This document shows, one piece after another, positions 9,709 through 19,068 of a stretch of 64,000 nucleotides of DNA (the first letter of the stretch is position 1; the number at the start of each line of letters is the position of its first letter). Made by a program: the position numbers and the translations under genes. The notes under the pieces were generated by a model that was not told where the DNA came from, searched no databases, and saw only the letters and a program-made list of their open reading frames with translations. This stretch comes from XYD12-FULL-36-8 sp964391015 (lineage in GTDB: Bacteria > Bacteroidota > Ignavibacteria > Ignavibacteriales > Ignavibacteriaceae): the NCBI GenBank assembly GCA_964391015.1, contig CAYMKU010000003.1:1-64000 (forward strand), read 5' to 3'.

Positions 9709-11145
9709 GTGGATTCTACAGTAAAGGAAAAGATTAGAAGTGTTGTCGGCAAAGAAAACTTTCTTGATTCACATGAAGATAAGCTTTGTTATTCCTTCGA
9801 TGGAACTCCAATATTTCAACAGCTTCCTGAAGCAGTAATCTTCCCGGAAAATGAAGAACAAATTTCTGAAGTGGTCAAGCTTGCCAATCAAGAAAAATTT
9901 AATATAGTTCCTCGTGGTGCGGGTACAGGTTTAAGCGGCGGATCGGTCCCAGTTGAGAATTCCATTGTGATAGTAATGACCCGTTGGAACAAAATTTTAG
10001 AAGTTGATACAAAAAATCTTACAGCAACAGTTCAATCGGGAGTTGTGACTACACAGCTTCAAAAAGAAGTCGAGAAGATAGGATTGTTTTATCCACCCGA
10101 TCCTGGCAGCATGAATGTATGCACGATTGGAGGTAATGTTGCAAATAATGCTGGCGGTTTAAGAGGTTTGAAATATGGAGTGACAAAAAACTATGTACTT
10201 GGAACTGAGATGATTCTTCCAAATGGTGAACTTCTAAAAACCGGCGGAAAGAATATGAAGGATGTTGCAGGTTACAATCTCAGGGACTTTATTGTTGGCA
10301 ATGAAGGAACGCTCGGAATAATCACTAAAGTTTTACTTAAGTTAATTCCTTATCCAGCTAATTCAGTAACACTGTTAGCGTATTTTGATAAATTAGTTGA
10401 TAGCGCAAATGCAGTTTCAGAGGTAATTGCTGCACATATTACTCCTTCAATGATGGAATTTTTGGATAACACAACAATAAATTGTGTTGAAGATTTTACC
10501 AGCATAGGATTACAAAGACAGAGCGAAGCAATATTGTTAATTGAAGTTGATGGAAGAGGAAATGTTGTTTATGAAGATGCCGAAACTGTGAAAAATATTT
10601 TGAAAAAGTGCAGAGCGTCTTTCATTAAAACTGCGGATAATTTGCAAGAAGCGCTTAAGCTGAAGGCTGCAAGACGAAGTGCTTTCAGTGCACTTGCGAG
10701 AAAACGACCTACAACGATTCTTGAAGATGCAACTGTTCCAAGAAGTGAATTGCCGATTATGATAGAAAAAGTTGTTGAAGCAGCGCAAAAATTTGATTTG
10801 ACTTTTGGGAATTTTGGTCATGCTGGTGACGGAAATCTCCATCCGACTTGTTTGACTGATGAGAGAGACAATCAGGAAATTACAAGGGCACATAAAGCAT
10901 TCGAATTTATTTTTAATGAAGCAATAAAACTTGGTGGGACAATAACTGGCGAACATGGAACTGGATTATCAAAAAAACAATTTTTAGAATTAGTAGCTGG
11001 TTCACCAGGGGTGGAAATGATGATGAAGATAAAGTCAGTAATAGATGAAAACAACATTATGAATCCGGGAAAAATCTTTTCAATCTCTCCGCGATGCGAA
11101 GGGTCAATGCCAAGAAGTAAGGAAGCAATTCAGAGTTACAATTGA
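9709..11145 (+). CDS. glcD: FAD-linked oxidase, glycolate oxidase subunit GlcD-like
   Basis: FAD-dependent 2-hydroxyacid dehydrogenase subunit (glycolate or D-lactate type). The PCMH FAD-binding domain shows IVPRGAGTGLSGGSVP (about residues 65-80), PPDPGSMNVCTIGGNVANNAGG and GNEGTLGIITKVLL. The C-terminal FAD-oxidase domain has FGHAGDGNLHP and GEHGTGLSKK with the conserved His residues. The start is GTG; an overlapping ATG is out of frame. Fourteen bases downstream is the iron-sulfur partner, so the pair likely forms a membrane-associated complex feeding electrons to quinone. The exact substrate is not decidable here. Confidence 0.9.
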   Translation: MDSTVKEKIRSVVGKENFLDSHEDKLCYSFDGTPIFQQLPEAVIFPENEEQISEVVKLANQEKFNIVPRGAGTGLSGGSVPVENSIVIVMTRWNKILEVDTKNLTATVQSGVVTTQLQKEVEKIGLFYPPDPGSMNVCTIGGNVANNAGGLRGLKYGVTKNYVLGTEMILPNGELLKTGGKNMKDVAGYNLRDFIVGNEGTLGIITKVLLKLIPYPANSVTLLAYFDKLVDSANAVSEVIAAHITPSMMEFLDNTTINCVEDFTSIGLQRQSEAILLIEVDGRGNVVYEDAETVKNILKKCRASFIKTADNLQEALKLKAARRSAFSALARKRPTTILEDATVPRSELPIMIEKVVEAAQKFDLTFGNFGHAGDGNLHPTCLTDERDNQEITRAHKAFEFIFNEAIKLGGTITGEHGTGLSKKQFLELVAGSPGVEMMMKIKSVIDENNIMNPGKIFSISPRCEGSMPRSKEAIQSYN

Positions 11146-11159
11146 TATAAAATTGATTA

Positions 11160-12464
11160 ATGTTACTTCAAACTACCCAACCTAATAATAAATTACTTGG
11201 AGTACTTCCAAATGATGATGTGCTTTCTCAGTGCATCCACTGCGGGATGTGTCTTGCTGTTTGCCCAACTTATGATATGACTAAGAGCGAAAGATCTTCG
11301 CCAAGAGGTAGAATAAGGATGATTAAATCAGTTGCACGTGGTGAAATGGAAATGACTAAAACTTTTGCGGAAGAAATGAACTTTTGTTTAGATTGTCAAG
11401 CTTGCGAAACTGCTTGCCCGGCAGGTGTAAAGTATGGCTCAATGGTTGAAGCGGCAAGAGTTGAAGTTGATAATACAAATTATAGGTCATCGTTTTACAA
11501 ATTCATTAAAAAATTCTTGCTTAAAACAGTTGTTGGATCAAGAACAAATTTAAAATTCGTTTCAAGACTTCTTCGTATATACCAGAATTCATTTTTTAGA
11601 AAGCTGCTTCATAAATCCGGGGTGATGAAAATTATTTCTGTAAATCTTGAAGAGATTGATAAGCTTTCTCCAACAGTTTCAGAGCAATTCAGTGATGAGA
11701 TTATCCCTGAGATTACTATTCCTGAAGGTGAAGTGAAATATAAAGCAGCTTTTCTTTCTGGTTGTCTAATGAATGTAATGTTTGCAGAAATAAACAAGGA
11801 TACTGTTGATGTTTTGCAAGCTTGCAGTTGCAATGTGTTTACACCGAAAAATCAAATTTGCTGCGGCTCGCTTCAAGCACACAATGGAGATTTTGACACT
11901 GCTAAAAAACTTGCTAAACACACTATAGATGTTTTTGAAAAGTATAAGTTTGATTATATGATTTCTAATTCTGCTGGTTGTGGTGCTTTTATGAAAGAAT
12001 ATGGACATGTTCTTAGCGATGATATAAAATATTCAGAACGAGCAAAAAATTTTTCAAAACGGGTGAAAGACATTTCTGAATTCCTAACTGAAACAAATAT
12101 TCCTCTTAAATTAAAATCTTTAGCTGAAAATATAACATACCATGATGCATGTCATCTTGCACATACCCAAAAAATAACTGAACAGCCAAGGAAAATTCTA
12201 AAAGCTATTCCCGGTACGAATTATAATGAATTAGAAGAAGCGGCATGGTGCTGCGGCAGTGCAGGGATTTATAATATTATTCATCACAAAGAATCAATGC
12301 TGATTCTTCAAAGGAAAATGGAGAATATTAGGAAAACAAATGCCAAGGTTGTACTTACCGGAAATCCTGGATGTTTAGCGCAGCTTCGGTATGGTGCAAA
12401 GAAGTTCAATGTAAATGTAGAAGTAATGCACCCAGTAAGTTTAATAAGGAAGTTACTCGGTTAA
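11160..12464 (+). CDS. glcF: Glycolate/lactate oxidase iron-sulfur subunit GlcF-like
   Basis: Electron-transfer subunit for the preceding flavoprotein. Two [4Fe-4S] motifs are near the N-terminus (CIHCGMCLAVCP and CLDCQACETACP). Two cysteine-rich CCG domains follow (CCGSLQAHNGD with SAGCGAFMKEYG, and HDACHLAH ... WCCGSAGIYN). At 434 residues this is the GlcF/LldE-GlpC architecture. The start is the first ATG after glcD. The pair ends about 220 bases before the respiratory cluster begins. Confidence 0.91.
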   Translation: MLLQTTQPNNKLLGVLPNDDVLSQCIHCGMCLAVCPTYDMTKSERSSPRGRIRMIKSVARGEMEMTKTFAEEMNFCLDCQACETACPAGVKYGSMVEAARVEVDNTNYRSSFYKFIKKFLLKTVVGSRTNLKFVSRLLRIYQNSFFRKLLHKSGVMKIISVNLEEIDKLSPTVSEQFSDEIIPEITIPEGEVKYKAAFLSGCLMNVMFAEINKDTVDVLQACSCNVFTPKNQICCGSLQAHNGDFDTAKKLAKHTIDVFEKYKFDYMISNSAGCGAFMKEYGHVLSDDIKYSERAKNFSKRVKDISEFLTETNIPLKLKSLAENITYHDACHLAHTQKITEQPRKILKAIPGTNYNELEEAAWCCGSAGIYNIIHHKESMLILQRKMENIRKTNAKVVLTGNPGCLAQLRYGAKKFNVNVEVMHPVSLIRKLLG

Positions 12465-12530
12465 ATAATTCATTAGAAAAATTTCTTCATCACACCTCAT
12501 CTTTTGTTTTATTGAAGTAATTTTTTAGAT

Positions 12531-12541
12531 TTGACCGTCAA
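12531..12541. promoter_or_regulatory. Short palindrome upstream of the respiratory cluster, possible operator
   Basis: TTGACcGTCAA is a perfect 5-1-5 inverted repeat about 150 bases upstream of actA, in the only sizeable gap before the cluster. TTGAC/GTCAA half-sites occur in operators of several regulator families, but one 11-base palindrome can arise by chance. No promoter consensus for this phylum could be confirmed around it. Confidence 0.2.
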
Positions 12542-12687
12542 AAATGAACAAGACATTGACTCATGTTGAGTTGCAAAGATTGTCATCACTTCAGTAATTA
12601 AAATCAAAAATTCGTTAAAACTATTATAGCAGATAAATAATCTTCAATCAATTTTTACATTCGATTTTATAATAATTATTTTCATTT

Positions 12688-13257
12688 ATGAGCAGCTCGC
12701 TTCTTGATTACATACTCCGCATTCGGCTTCCAATAACTTTATTTGTAATAGTTTCTGCATTTGCAATAACGTATTACGCAAGCAGGCCAGAACGCGATGG
12801 TATTGGTTATTCACCCGATCAGCCAATTACATTTTCGCATAAGCTTCATGCAGGAGATATGAAAATTGATTGTCAGTACTGTCATATTGGAGTCGAGAAA
12901 TCTCGACACGCAACAGTTCCTTCGGTGAATGTTTGCATGAATTGTCATATGATTGCGAGGAAAGATAGACCACAAATTATGAAGCTTACAGAATATTATA
13001 ATCAAGGAAAGGCGTTGCCTTGGAAGAGAATTCATAGAGTAGCCGACTTTGCATACTTCAATCATAGTGTTCATGTTAATCGGGGTATTGATTGTGCAGT
13101 CTGTCATGGAGAGGTTTCTAAAATGGAAAAGATCTTGCAAGTGAATTCATTCACTATGGGCACATGTTTAAATTGCCATAGAAATCCCCATGAAAATATT
13201 CCGAATATAACCCGAATTAATAATGGTCCAACTAATTGCTTTGCTTGCCACAGGTGA
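12688..13257 (+). CDS. actA: Alternative complex III pentahaem cytochrome c subunit ActA
   Basis: Multihaem subunit of the menaquinol:cytochrome c oxidoreductase ACIII. Five CxxCH motifs are present, starting at residues 62 (CQYCH), 83 (CMNCH), 136 (CAVCH), 160 (CLNCH) and 184 (CFACH, at the extreme C-terminus). An N-terminal membrane helix (about 12-30) anchors the periplasmic haem domain, as known for ActA. It is the first gene of the cluster, and the order ActA-B-C-D-E-F that follows identifies it. Size (189 residues) is typical. Confidence 0.93.
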   Translation: MSSSLLDYILRIRLPITLFVIVSAFAITYYASRPERDGIGYSPDQPITFSHKLHAGDMKIDCQYCHIGVEKSRHATVPSVNVCMNCHMIARKDRPQIMKLTEYYNQGKALPWKRIHRVADFAYFNHSVHVNRGIDCAVCHGEVSKMEKILQVNSFTMGTCLNCHRNPHENIPNITRINNGPTNCFACHR

Positions 13258-13266
13258 TAACAATAT

Positions 13267-13449
13267 ATGAATATAAATAGGAAAAAATTTTTCTTTATTA
13301 GTTCAATAAGTTTTTTAGGAATTGCGTTTCTTAAAAAAAATCCCTTTAGTTATTTCAGAACAAAAAGCAATCCCAGTAATACTAAAATAGAAGTGAAAAT
13401 TAATCCATCTGCAGTTAGCCGAAATATAAACGAGGGTAATCATGCTTAA
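13267..13449 (+). CDS. Small unknown protein between ActA and ActB
   Basis: Sixty residues, ATG start ten bases after actA, overlapping the actB start by eight bases. The N-terminus (NRKKFFFISSISFLGIAFLKK) looks like a short signal or membrane helix, and the remainder is polar. No family is recognised. Its tight fit between two ACIII genes argues that it is translated; it could be a small ACIII subunit or assembly factor. This is inference from position only. Confidence 0.55.
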   Translation: MNINRKKFFFISSISFLGIAFLKKNPFSYFRTKSNPSNTKIEVKINPSAVSRNINEGNHA

Positions 13450-16400
13450 CGAAAATGAAAATAAGTTAAAGCAAGAGAATCCCGAAAAAATAGATACAAG
13501 CTACTGGAGAAGTTTTGAAGATTTGTATAATAACCCTAATACTATTGAAGCCAGTCATCACGAATTTAAAGAAGGTGTAACCGAAGATTTTAATCCTTCG
13601 GAATTGTCAAACATATCACGAAGAAAATTTTTAGCATTAGTAGGTGCATCTGCCGCTCTTGCAGGTGCCGGCTGCTCTGATTATCCGGACAAAGGTGAGA
13701 TTATTCCCTACAATAAAAAACCTGAAGAGGTAACTTTAGGTAAACCAAATTATTATGCTTCAACTTCAACAGCTTGTACTGATACATGTGGTGTGTTGGT
13801 AAAAACTCGGGAGGGTCGTCCCATCAAAGTTGAAGGAAATCTCGATCATCCTGTCAGCAAAGGGAAGATTTGCCTTAAATGTCAAGCCAGCATTTTAAAT
13901 TTGTACGATCCTGAGCGATTGAAAGATCCTATTGAAAAAATTAGCGGTTTATTTAGTAAAGTATCATGGAATAAAGTTGATGAGGTAATTGTTTCGTCCT
14001 TAGAAAAAATTGGCAACAATGAAATTGCAATTGTTACGCATGGAATCGCTTCACCTTCAACCTTAAAAGTCTTAAATGATTTTGTTCAAAAATATCCCAC
14101 GACAAGAATTTACTCTTACGAGTTATTTAATGAGGAAGTAAAGAACACAGCCTGGCAGAAGTGTTATGGAATCGGTTCATTTCCTTTAATAAAGTGGGAT
14201 GAAGCAAAAGTTATTGTAGCTCTTGAATCAGACTTTTTAGGAAGCGAAGGTAACAGAGTTGAGAATTCGGCATTATTTATTGAAGGTAAGGATGTTTCAA
14301 AAATCAAGGACTTTAATCGCCTATATGCTGTTGAAGGCAATCTATCTCTAACTGGAATTAATTCTGATTATCGAATTCCACTTCGCCCCCACGCTCAATT
14401 TGATTTTGTGATGAGTTTACTTTCTGAAGTAAGCAATAAGACAGGAAAAAATTTAAACATAGATACACGGTCATATTCTTTAGTTGAGTTTGCAAAACGA
14501 AATGATATTTCGTTGCAGAAATTAAACTCCTTAGTTAAGAACTTAGTGAGTAGCCAAGGAAAGTGTATAGTTCACTCTGGTCCAACTTTGCCTGAAGAAG
14601 TGCATATTGCAGTTAATTATCTAAATGAATTGTTAGGCAATACTGAACTCTACAGAACTGATACTGCTTGTATTGCTTTATTTCCTCACAGCAATAAGGA
14701 GGAATGGGAAAATTTGATTTCAAGAATGAATGCCGGACAAGTTGATACCTTAATTCATTTTGATTCTAATCCGGTATTTCATTTACCTGATGATTATGGT
14801 TATCAAAAAGCTTTAGCAAAAGTGCCAATGATCATTAGCTTGACTGAAAAGGAAAATGATTCATCAGAATTTGCAAATTATGTTCTTCCAATAAATCACG
14901 ATTTTGAATCATGGAATGATTTCAAAACTCGAACAGGATTTTATTCTTTACAACAACCGGTTATTGCCCCACTTTATAATTCACGACAAAAAGAAGCAAT
15001 CCTCCTAACTTGGCTTAATGAGAAATCTGGGAATTATTCTGAAAAAATTTATCATGAATTTTTAATGAACCGATGGAAAGAGGAAGTTTTTCCGACGTTA
15101 AATTTTCCATTGCCATTTGAGAGATTTTGGTTTACTGCACTTCATGATGGAGTTATCAAAGTGAAAGATGGCTCTGCTTCGATTGATAATTTGAATAGAT
15201 CAGCATTGGCAGCTTTGAATTCTTACAAAACAGATTTTCCTAAGTATTCGGTAGTACTTAAAAATAATTACTCAATTGGTGATGGAAGATTTGCTGATAA
15301 TGGTTGGCTTCAGGAGTTAGCACACCCAGTTTCAAAAATTACGTGGGATAATTATGCTTCTGTATCTTTCAAAACAGCCGAAGAATTAAATTTAAAGAAT
15401 AATGATCTTGTTGAGATAAAAGTTGGCTCACAGAAGCTCACAATACCAGTCTTCCTTCAACCAGGCTCTGCTGATAAAACTTTTACAATTGAGCTGGGTT
15501 ATGGCAGAAAAAAAACTGGTGTAGTTGGTTCTGAGGTCGGATTTGATGCGAGCATTTTGCAATCAAAAAGTAATTCCAATTTACCATATTTGTTTAGTGG
15601 TGAAGTTAGCAAAGCCGGCGGTTCACATGAATTAGTTTCTACTCAAGAACATCACATGTTTGATAATGAGTTGACTAAAGATGCTGCCACAAAAAGAAAA
15701 ATTATTCGCGAAGGAACGGTGACTGAATATCTAAAGAATTCAAAGTTTTTGAAAGAGGAATCGGAAGTTGAGCTTCATACTGTTTATCCTTTCATTGATT
15801 ATCCTGGTGTAAAATGGGGAATGTCAATTGATCTTAACAAATGTCTTGGCTGTGGTGACTGTGTTGTCAGTTGTATTTCAGAGAATAATGTCCCTATTGT
15901 TGGAAAAGATCAGGTAAGAAAAGGCCGTGAGATGCAGTGGATTAGGATTGACCGCTACTATTCCGGTTCAGTTGAAAATCCAAACACAAGTTTACAGCCG
16001 ATGCTTTGTCAACATTGTGACCATGCACCGTGTGAAAATGTTTGTCCGGTAGTTGCCACAACGCATAGCCCAGATGGGTTGAATCAGATGGCGTATAATC
16101 GTTGTGTTGGTACGAGATATTGCTCGAATAACTGTCCTTACAAGGTTAGACGATTTAATTATTTTAACTTTAGAGACCACTTCAGGGATTCGTATCAGCA
16201 GAATGAAAGTTTTAATTTAATATATAATCCAGAAGTGACTGTTCGTTCGCGTGGAGTAATGGAAAAATGTACATTCTGCATTCAGAGAATTATGGATGCA
16301 AGAGAAGAAGCAATTCGTCAAAACAAAAATCTTAAAGGGTCAGATGTTAAGACTGCTTGTCAGGATGCCTGTCCAACGAATGCAATTCAATTTGGTGATA

Positions 16401-16534
16401 TCAATGATAAAGAATCAGAATTTTACAAGTATCGTAATCATGAATTAGGTTATTATGTTCTCGAAGAATTAAACATTAAGCCAAATGTTACTTACATTGC
16501 TAAATTACGAAATACGCACCCGGAGGAAGCTTAA
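13442..16534 (+). CDS. actB: Alternative complex III iron-sulfur/molybdopterin-like subunit ActB
   Basis: Large periplasmic subunit carrying the ACIII iron-sulfur clusters. A Tat-type signal ISRRKFLALVGASAALAGAGC lies about 60 residues in and ends in a lipobox-like Cys, as in other Bacteroidota ActB proteins. The N-terminal half is a degenerate molybdopterin oxidoreductase fold (TACTDTCGVLVKTREGRP), which in ACIII does not hold a Mo cofactor. From about residue 790 a ferredoxin-like domain has CLGCGDCVVSC, CQHCDHAPCENVCP, CVGTRYCSNNCPY and CTFCI ... CQDACP. At 1030 residues it is the expected length for fused ActB1-ActB2. It is followed directly by actC. Confidence 0.94.
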   Translation: MLNENENKLKQENPEKIDTSYWRSFEDLYNNPNTIEASHHEFKEGVTEDFNPSELSNISRRKFLALVGASAALAGAGCSDYPDKGEIIPYNKKPEEVTLGKPNYYASTSTACTDTCGVLVKTREGRPIKVEGNLDHPVSKGKICLKCQASILNLYDPERLKDPIEKISGLFSKVSWNKVDEVIVSSLEKIGNNEIAIVTHGIASPSTLKVLNDFVQKYPTTRIYSYELFNEEVKNTAWQKCYGIGSFPLIKWDEAKVIVALESDFLGSEGNRVENSALFIEGKDVSKIKDFNRLYAVEGNLSLTGINSDYRIPLRPHAQFDFVMSLLSEVSNKTGKNLNIDTRSYSLVEFAKRNDISLQKLNSLVKNLVSSQGKCIVHSGPTLPEEVHIAVNYLNELLGNTELYRTDTACIALFPHSNKEEWENLISRMNAGQVDTLIHFDSNPVFHLPDDYGYQKALAKVPMIISLTEKENDSSEFANYVLPINHDFESWNDFKTRTGFYSLQQPVIAPLYNSRQKEAILLTWLNEKSGNYSEKIYHEFLMNRWKEEVFPTLNFPLPFERFWFTALHDGVIKVKDGSASIDNLNRSALAALNSYKTDFPKYSVVLKNNYSIGDGRFADNGWLQELAHPVSKITWDNYASVSFKTAEELNLKNNDLVEIKVGSQKLTIPVFLQPGSADKTFTIELGYGRKKTGVVGSEVGFDASILQSKSNSNLPYLFSGEVSKAGGSHELVSTQEHHMFDNELTKDAATKRKIIREGTVTEYLKNSKFLKEESEVELHTVYPFIDYPGVKWGMSIDLNKCLGCGDCVVSCISENNVPIVGKDQVRKGREMQWIRIDRYYSGSVENPNTSLQPMLCQHCDHAPCENVCPVVATTHSPDGLNQMAYNRCVGTRYCSNNCPYKVRRFNYFNFRDHFRDSYQQNESFNLIYNPEVTVRSRGVMEKCTFCIQRIMDAREEAIRQNKNLKGSDVKTACQDACPTNAIQFGDINDKESEFYKYRNHELGYYVLEELNIKPNVTYIAKLRNTHPEEA

Positions 16535-17905
16535 TTGAATATTGATTATTCGCAGGAAATACCTGTAGTTGAGGGTGGTTTAAAGCAAGCACACATCGAA
16601 GAACTTGTTGCAAAACCTCTTGATACTAAGCCCGACAAAAAGTTTTTAATTGCTATTAGTATAAGTGGAAGTTTGCTGTTGTTTGGAGCAATTTGTTTGG
16701 GCTTAACTTTTTATTATGGAATTGGACTTTGGGGAAATAACCAGCCAGTGGGTTGGGGGTTTGATATAGTGAACTTTGTTTTTTGGGTAGGCATCGGTCA
16801 TGCTGGAACTCTAATTTCTGCGATTCTTTTTTTGCTTAGACAGAGGTGGCGTACTGGTATCGCACGTTTTGCCGAAGCAATGACAATCTTTGCTGTTATG
16901 TGTGCCGGTTTATTCCCAGCAATTCATACAGGCCGTCCTTGGTTAGATGGTTATCTTATGCCTTATCCGAATCAGCATGGACTGTGGGTTAATTTTACCT
17001 CCCCGCTTATTTGGGATGTGTTTGCTGTTTCAACTTACTTTACAGTTTCATTAGTTTTTTGGTTTGTTGGTTTAATCCCGGATTTTGCAACGTTGCGAGA
17101 TCGAACGACTTCCAAAATCAAGAAAACTATCTATTCAATTTTTAGTTTGGGGTGGAGACATTCTCATCGAAATTGGCAGCACTATGAAAAAGCTTATATG
17201 CTTTTAGCTGGATTTGCTACTCCACTTGTTCTTTCAGTTCACACAATAGTTAGTTTTGACTTTGCAGTTTCGATAATTCCAGGCTGGCACACTACGATTT
17301 TCCCACCTTATTTTGTTGCCGGCGCTATCTTCTCAGGATTTGCAATGGTAGTAACAGTTCTAATTTTTGTAAGAAAGATTTTTAACCTTGAAAACATCAT
17401 TACCATAAATCATCTCGAAAAGATGAATAAAGTTATACTTGCAACGGGCATGATGGTTGGATATGCTTATGGAATGGAATTTTTCATTGCTTGGTATAGT
17501 GGAAATCAGTTTGAAAGTTTTGTGTTCATCAACCGTGCTTTTGGGCCTTATGCTTGGGCGTATTGGATAATGGTAAGCTGCAACGTACTTTTTCCTCAGT
17601 TATTCTGGTTTAAAAAAATAAGAAGATCAATTCCGATAATGTTGGTCATTGCAATCTTTGTAAACGTGGGAATGTGGTTTGAAAGATTTGTTATAACGGT
17701 TACTTCGCTTCATAGAGATTTTCTTCCATCTAGTTGGGGATATTATGTGCCGACGCTCTACGATATTGGAATTCTTCTAGGAAGTTTTGGATTATTCTTT
17801 ACACTTGTAATCTTATTTACAAAGACATTGCCTGTAGTTTCAATCTCAGAAGTTAAAGCTGTTGCTGATGGTGCTCAACCTTTGCATCATGGAGGTAATC
17901 ACTGA
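16535..17905 (+). CDS. actC: Alternative complex III quinol-binding membrane subunit ActC
   Basis: NrfD/PsrC-family integral membrane subunit with about ten helices; one of the two ACIII quinol-site subunits. Seen: a cytoplasmic N-terminus, then hydrophobic segments from residue 40, with conserved loops FWVGIGHAGTLISAILFLLRQRWRT, FTSPLIWDVFAVSTYF and GYAYGMEFFIAWYSGNQFE. The start is TTG directly after the actB stop, with GGAGG eight bases upstream. The stop overlaps the actD-E ATG (ATGA-like junction), implying translational coupling. Confidence 0.93.
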   Translation: MNIDYSQEIPVVEGGLKQAHIEELVAKPLDTKPDKKFLIAISISGSLLLFGAICLGLTFYYGIGLWGNNQPVGWGFDIVNFVFWVGIGHAGTLISAILFLLRQRWRTGIARFAEAMTIFAVMCAGLFPAIHTGRPWLDGYLMPYPNQHGLWVNFTSPLIWDVFAVSTYFTVSLVFWFVGLIPDFATLRDRTTSKIKKTIYSIFSLGWRHSHRNWQHYEKAYMLLAGFATPLVLSVHTIVSFDFAVSIIPGWHTTIFPPYFVAGAIFSGFAMVVTVLIFVRKIFNLENIITINHLEKMNKVILATGMMVGYAYGMEFFIAWYSGNQFESFVFINRAFGPYAWAYWIMVSCNVLFPQLFWFKKIRRSIPIMLVIAIFVNVGMWFERFVITVTSLHRDFLPSSWGYYVPTLYDIGILLGSFGLFFTLVILFTKTLPVVSISEVKAVADGAQPLHHGGNH

Positions 17906-19068
17906 TGAAACGAAGCAACTCTCTATTTGGCATAAGTGCAATTTTTAATACTCCTGATGAGATTATTCATGCAGCAAAAGTTATAGCTGAAGCAGGATAT
18001 AAGAATTTTGATATTAACACTCCGTATCCAGTCCACGGTATGGATAAGGCAATGAAGCTGAAACCTTCAAAATTAGGATACATCACATTGGTGTGTGGTC
18101 TTAGTGGTGCTGTGTTTGCAATATTGTTCATGTTTTGGGCAATGTCAATTGATTATCCGCAAGTTATCGGCGGAAAACCTTTCTTTGCTCTGCCCGCGTT
18201 TGTTCCTGTAACTTTTGAGGTAACGGTTTTGCTTGCAACACTTTCAACTGTAATTGGTCTATTGACATTTGTGTTTGGCTTTCCAAACAACAAACAGCCA
18301 ATCCATGACAGCGAGTACATGAAGAAAGTTTCGGCAGATAAATTTGGTGCGATTATTTATGCGAATGATCCACAATTTGTTGAAGCAAAAGTGAGAGAGA
18401 TTTTTGCTTCACTTAAAGCCATAAATGTTGAAGCAATCTTTGAGTTTGAAAAAGAAGCTTATCCAATTTTCCAACCAAGATTTTTATTTTTTCTTTTGGT
18501 TGTTGCTTTAGTGACTTCAGGGGCTACTTATTTTACATTGAATAAACTTTTATTCATGATACCGTTTAATTGGATGGTTTATCAAGATAAAACTACAGCC
18601 CAAGAAAAAAATGATTTTTTTGCCGACCACTTTGGAATGAGAACGAAAGTCGAAGGTACAGTTGCAAGGGGATTTGTTCCTTATCCATATATTGGGCAAA
18701 CTAATCCAACAGAAACTTTGGCGAATCCATTATTGCCAACTAAAGAAGTTTTAAAATTAGGTCAAAGGAAGTTTTTAACTTTTTGCAGTCCATGCCATGG
18801 TAATTATGCAGATGGTGACAGCAGATTGAGAGGGCAGTTTCCAAACCCTCCTACATTACACTCAACTCGCGCAAGAGAATTTAACGATGGAATGATTTAT
18901 CACATTATTACCAATGGACAAAATGCGATGCCTTCTTATGCCTCACAAATTTCCCGCGATGAAAGATGGGCAATTGTAAATTATGTAAGAGTTTTACAGA
19001 GAGCGAAAAATGCAAAAGATTCTGACATTGAACAGATCCAGAAGGGGTTGATTAATGCAGCACAATAA
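17905..19068 (+). CDS. Fused alternative complex III subunits ActD and ActE
   Basis: A single 387-residue frame joins two ACIII subunits that are usually separate. Residues 1 to about 180 are ActD (DUF3341): SLFGISAIFNTPDEIIHAA, a two-helix hairpin near 55-130, and a GFPNNKQP loop. A third helix near 195-215 leads into an ActE-like monohaem cytochrome c with CSPCH at residue 294, MPSYASQI as the likely Met ligand, and a C-terminal helix ending VNYVRVLQRAK. No stop or frameshift separates the halves. It overlaps actF by 14 bases. Confidence 0.9.
   Translation: MKRSNSLFGISAIFNTPDEIIHAAKVIAEAGYKNFDINTPYPVHGMDKAMKLKPSKLGYITLVCGLSGAVFAILFMFWAMSIDYPQVIGGKPFFALPAFVPVTFEVTVLLATLSTVIGLLTFVFGFPNNKQPIHDSEYMKKVSADKFGAIIYANDPQFVEAKVREIFASLKAINVEAIFEFEKEAYPIFQPRFLFFLLVVALVTSGATYFTLNKLLFMIPFNWMVYQDKTTAQEKNDFFADHFGMRTKVEGTVARGFVPYPYIGQTNPTETLANPLLPTKEVLKLGQRKFLTFCSPCHGNYADGDSRLRGQFPNPPTLHSTRAREFNDGMIYHIITNGQNAMPSYASQISRDERWAIVNYVRVLQRAKNAKDSDIEQIQKGLINAAQ

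Noticed and set aside
13442..16534. ActB as an active molybdenum oxidoreductase
   Set aside because: Gene order and the fused ferredoxin domain identify ACIII ActB, whose molybdopterin-like domain is known not to carry the cofactor.
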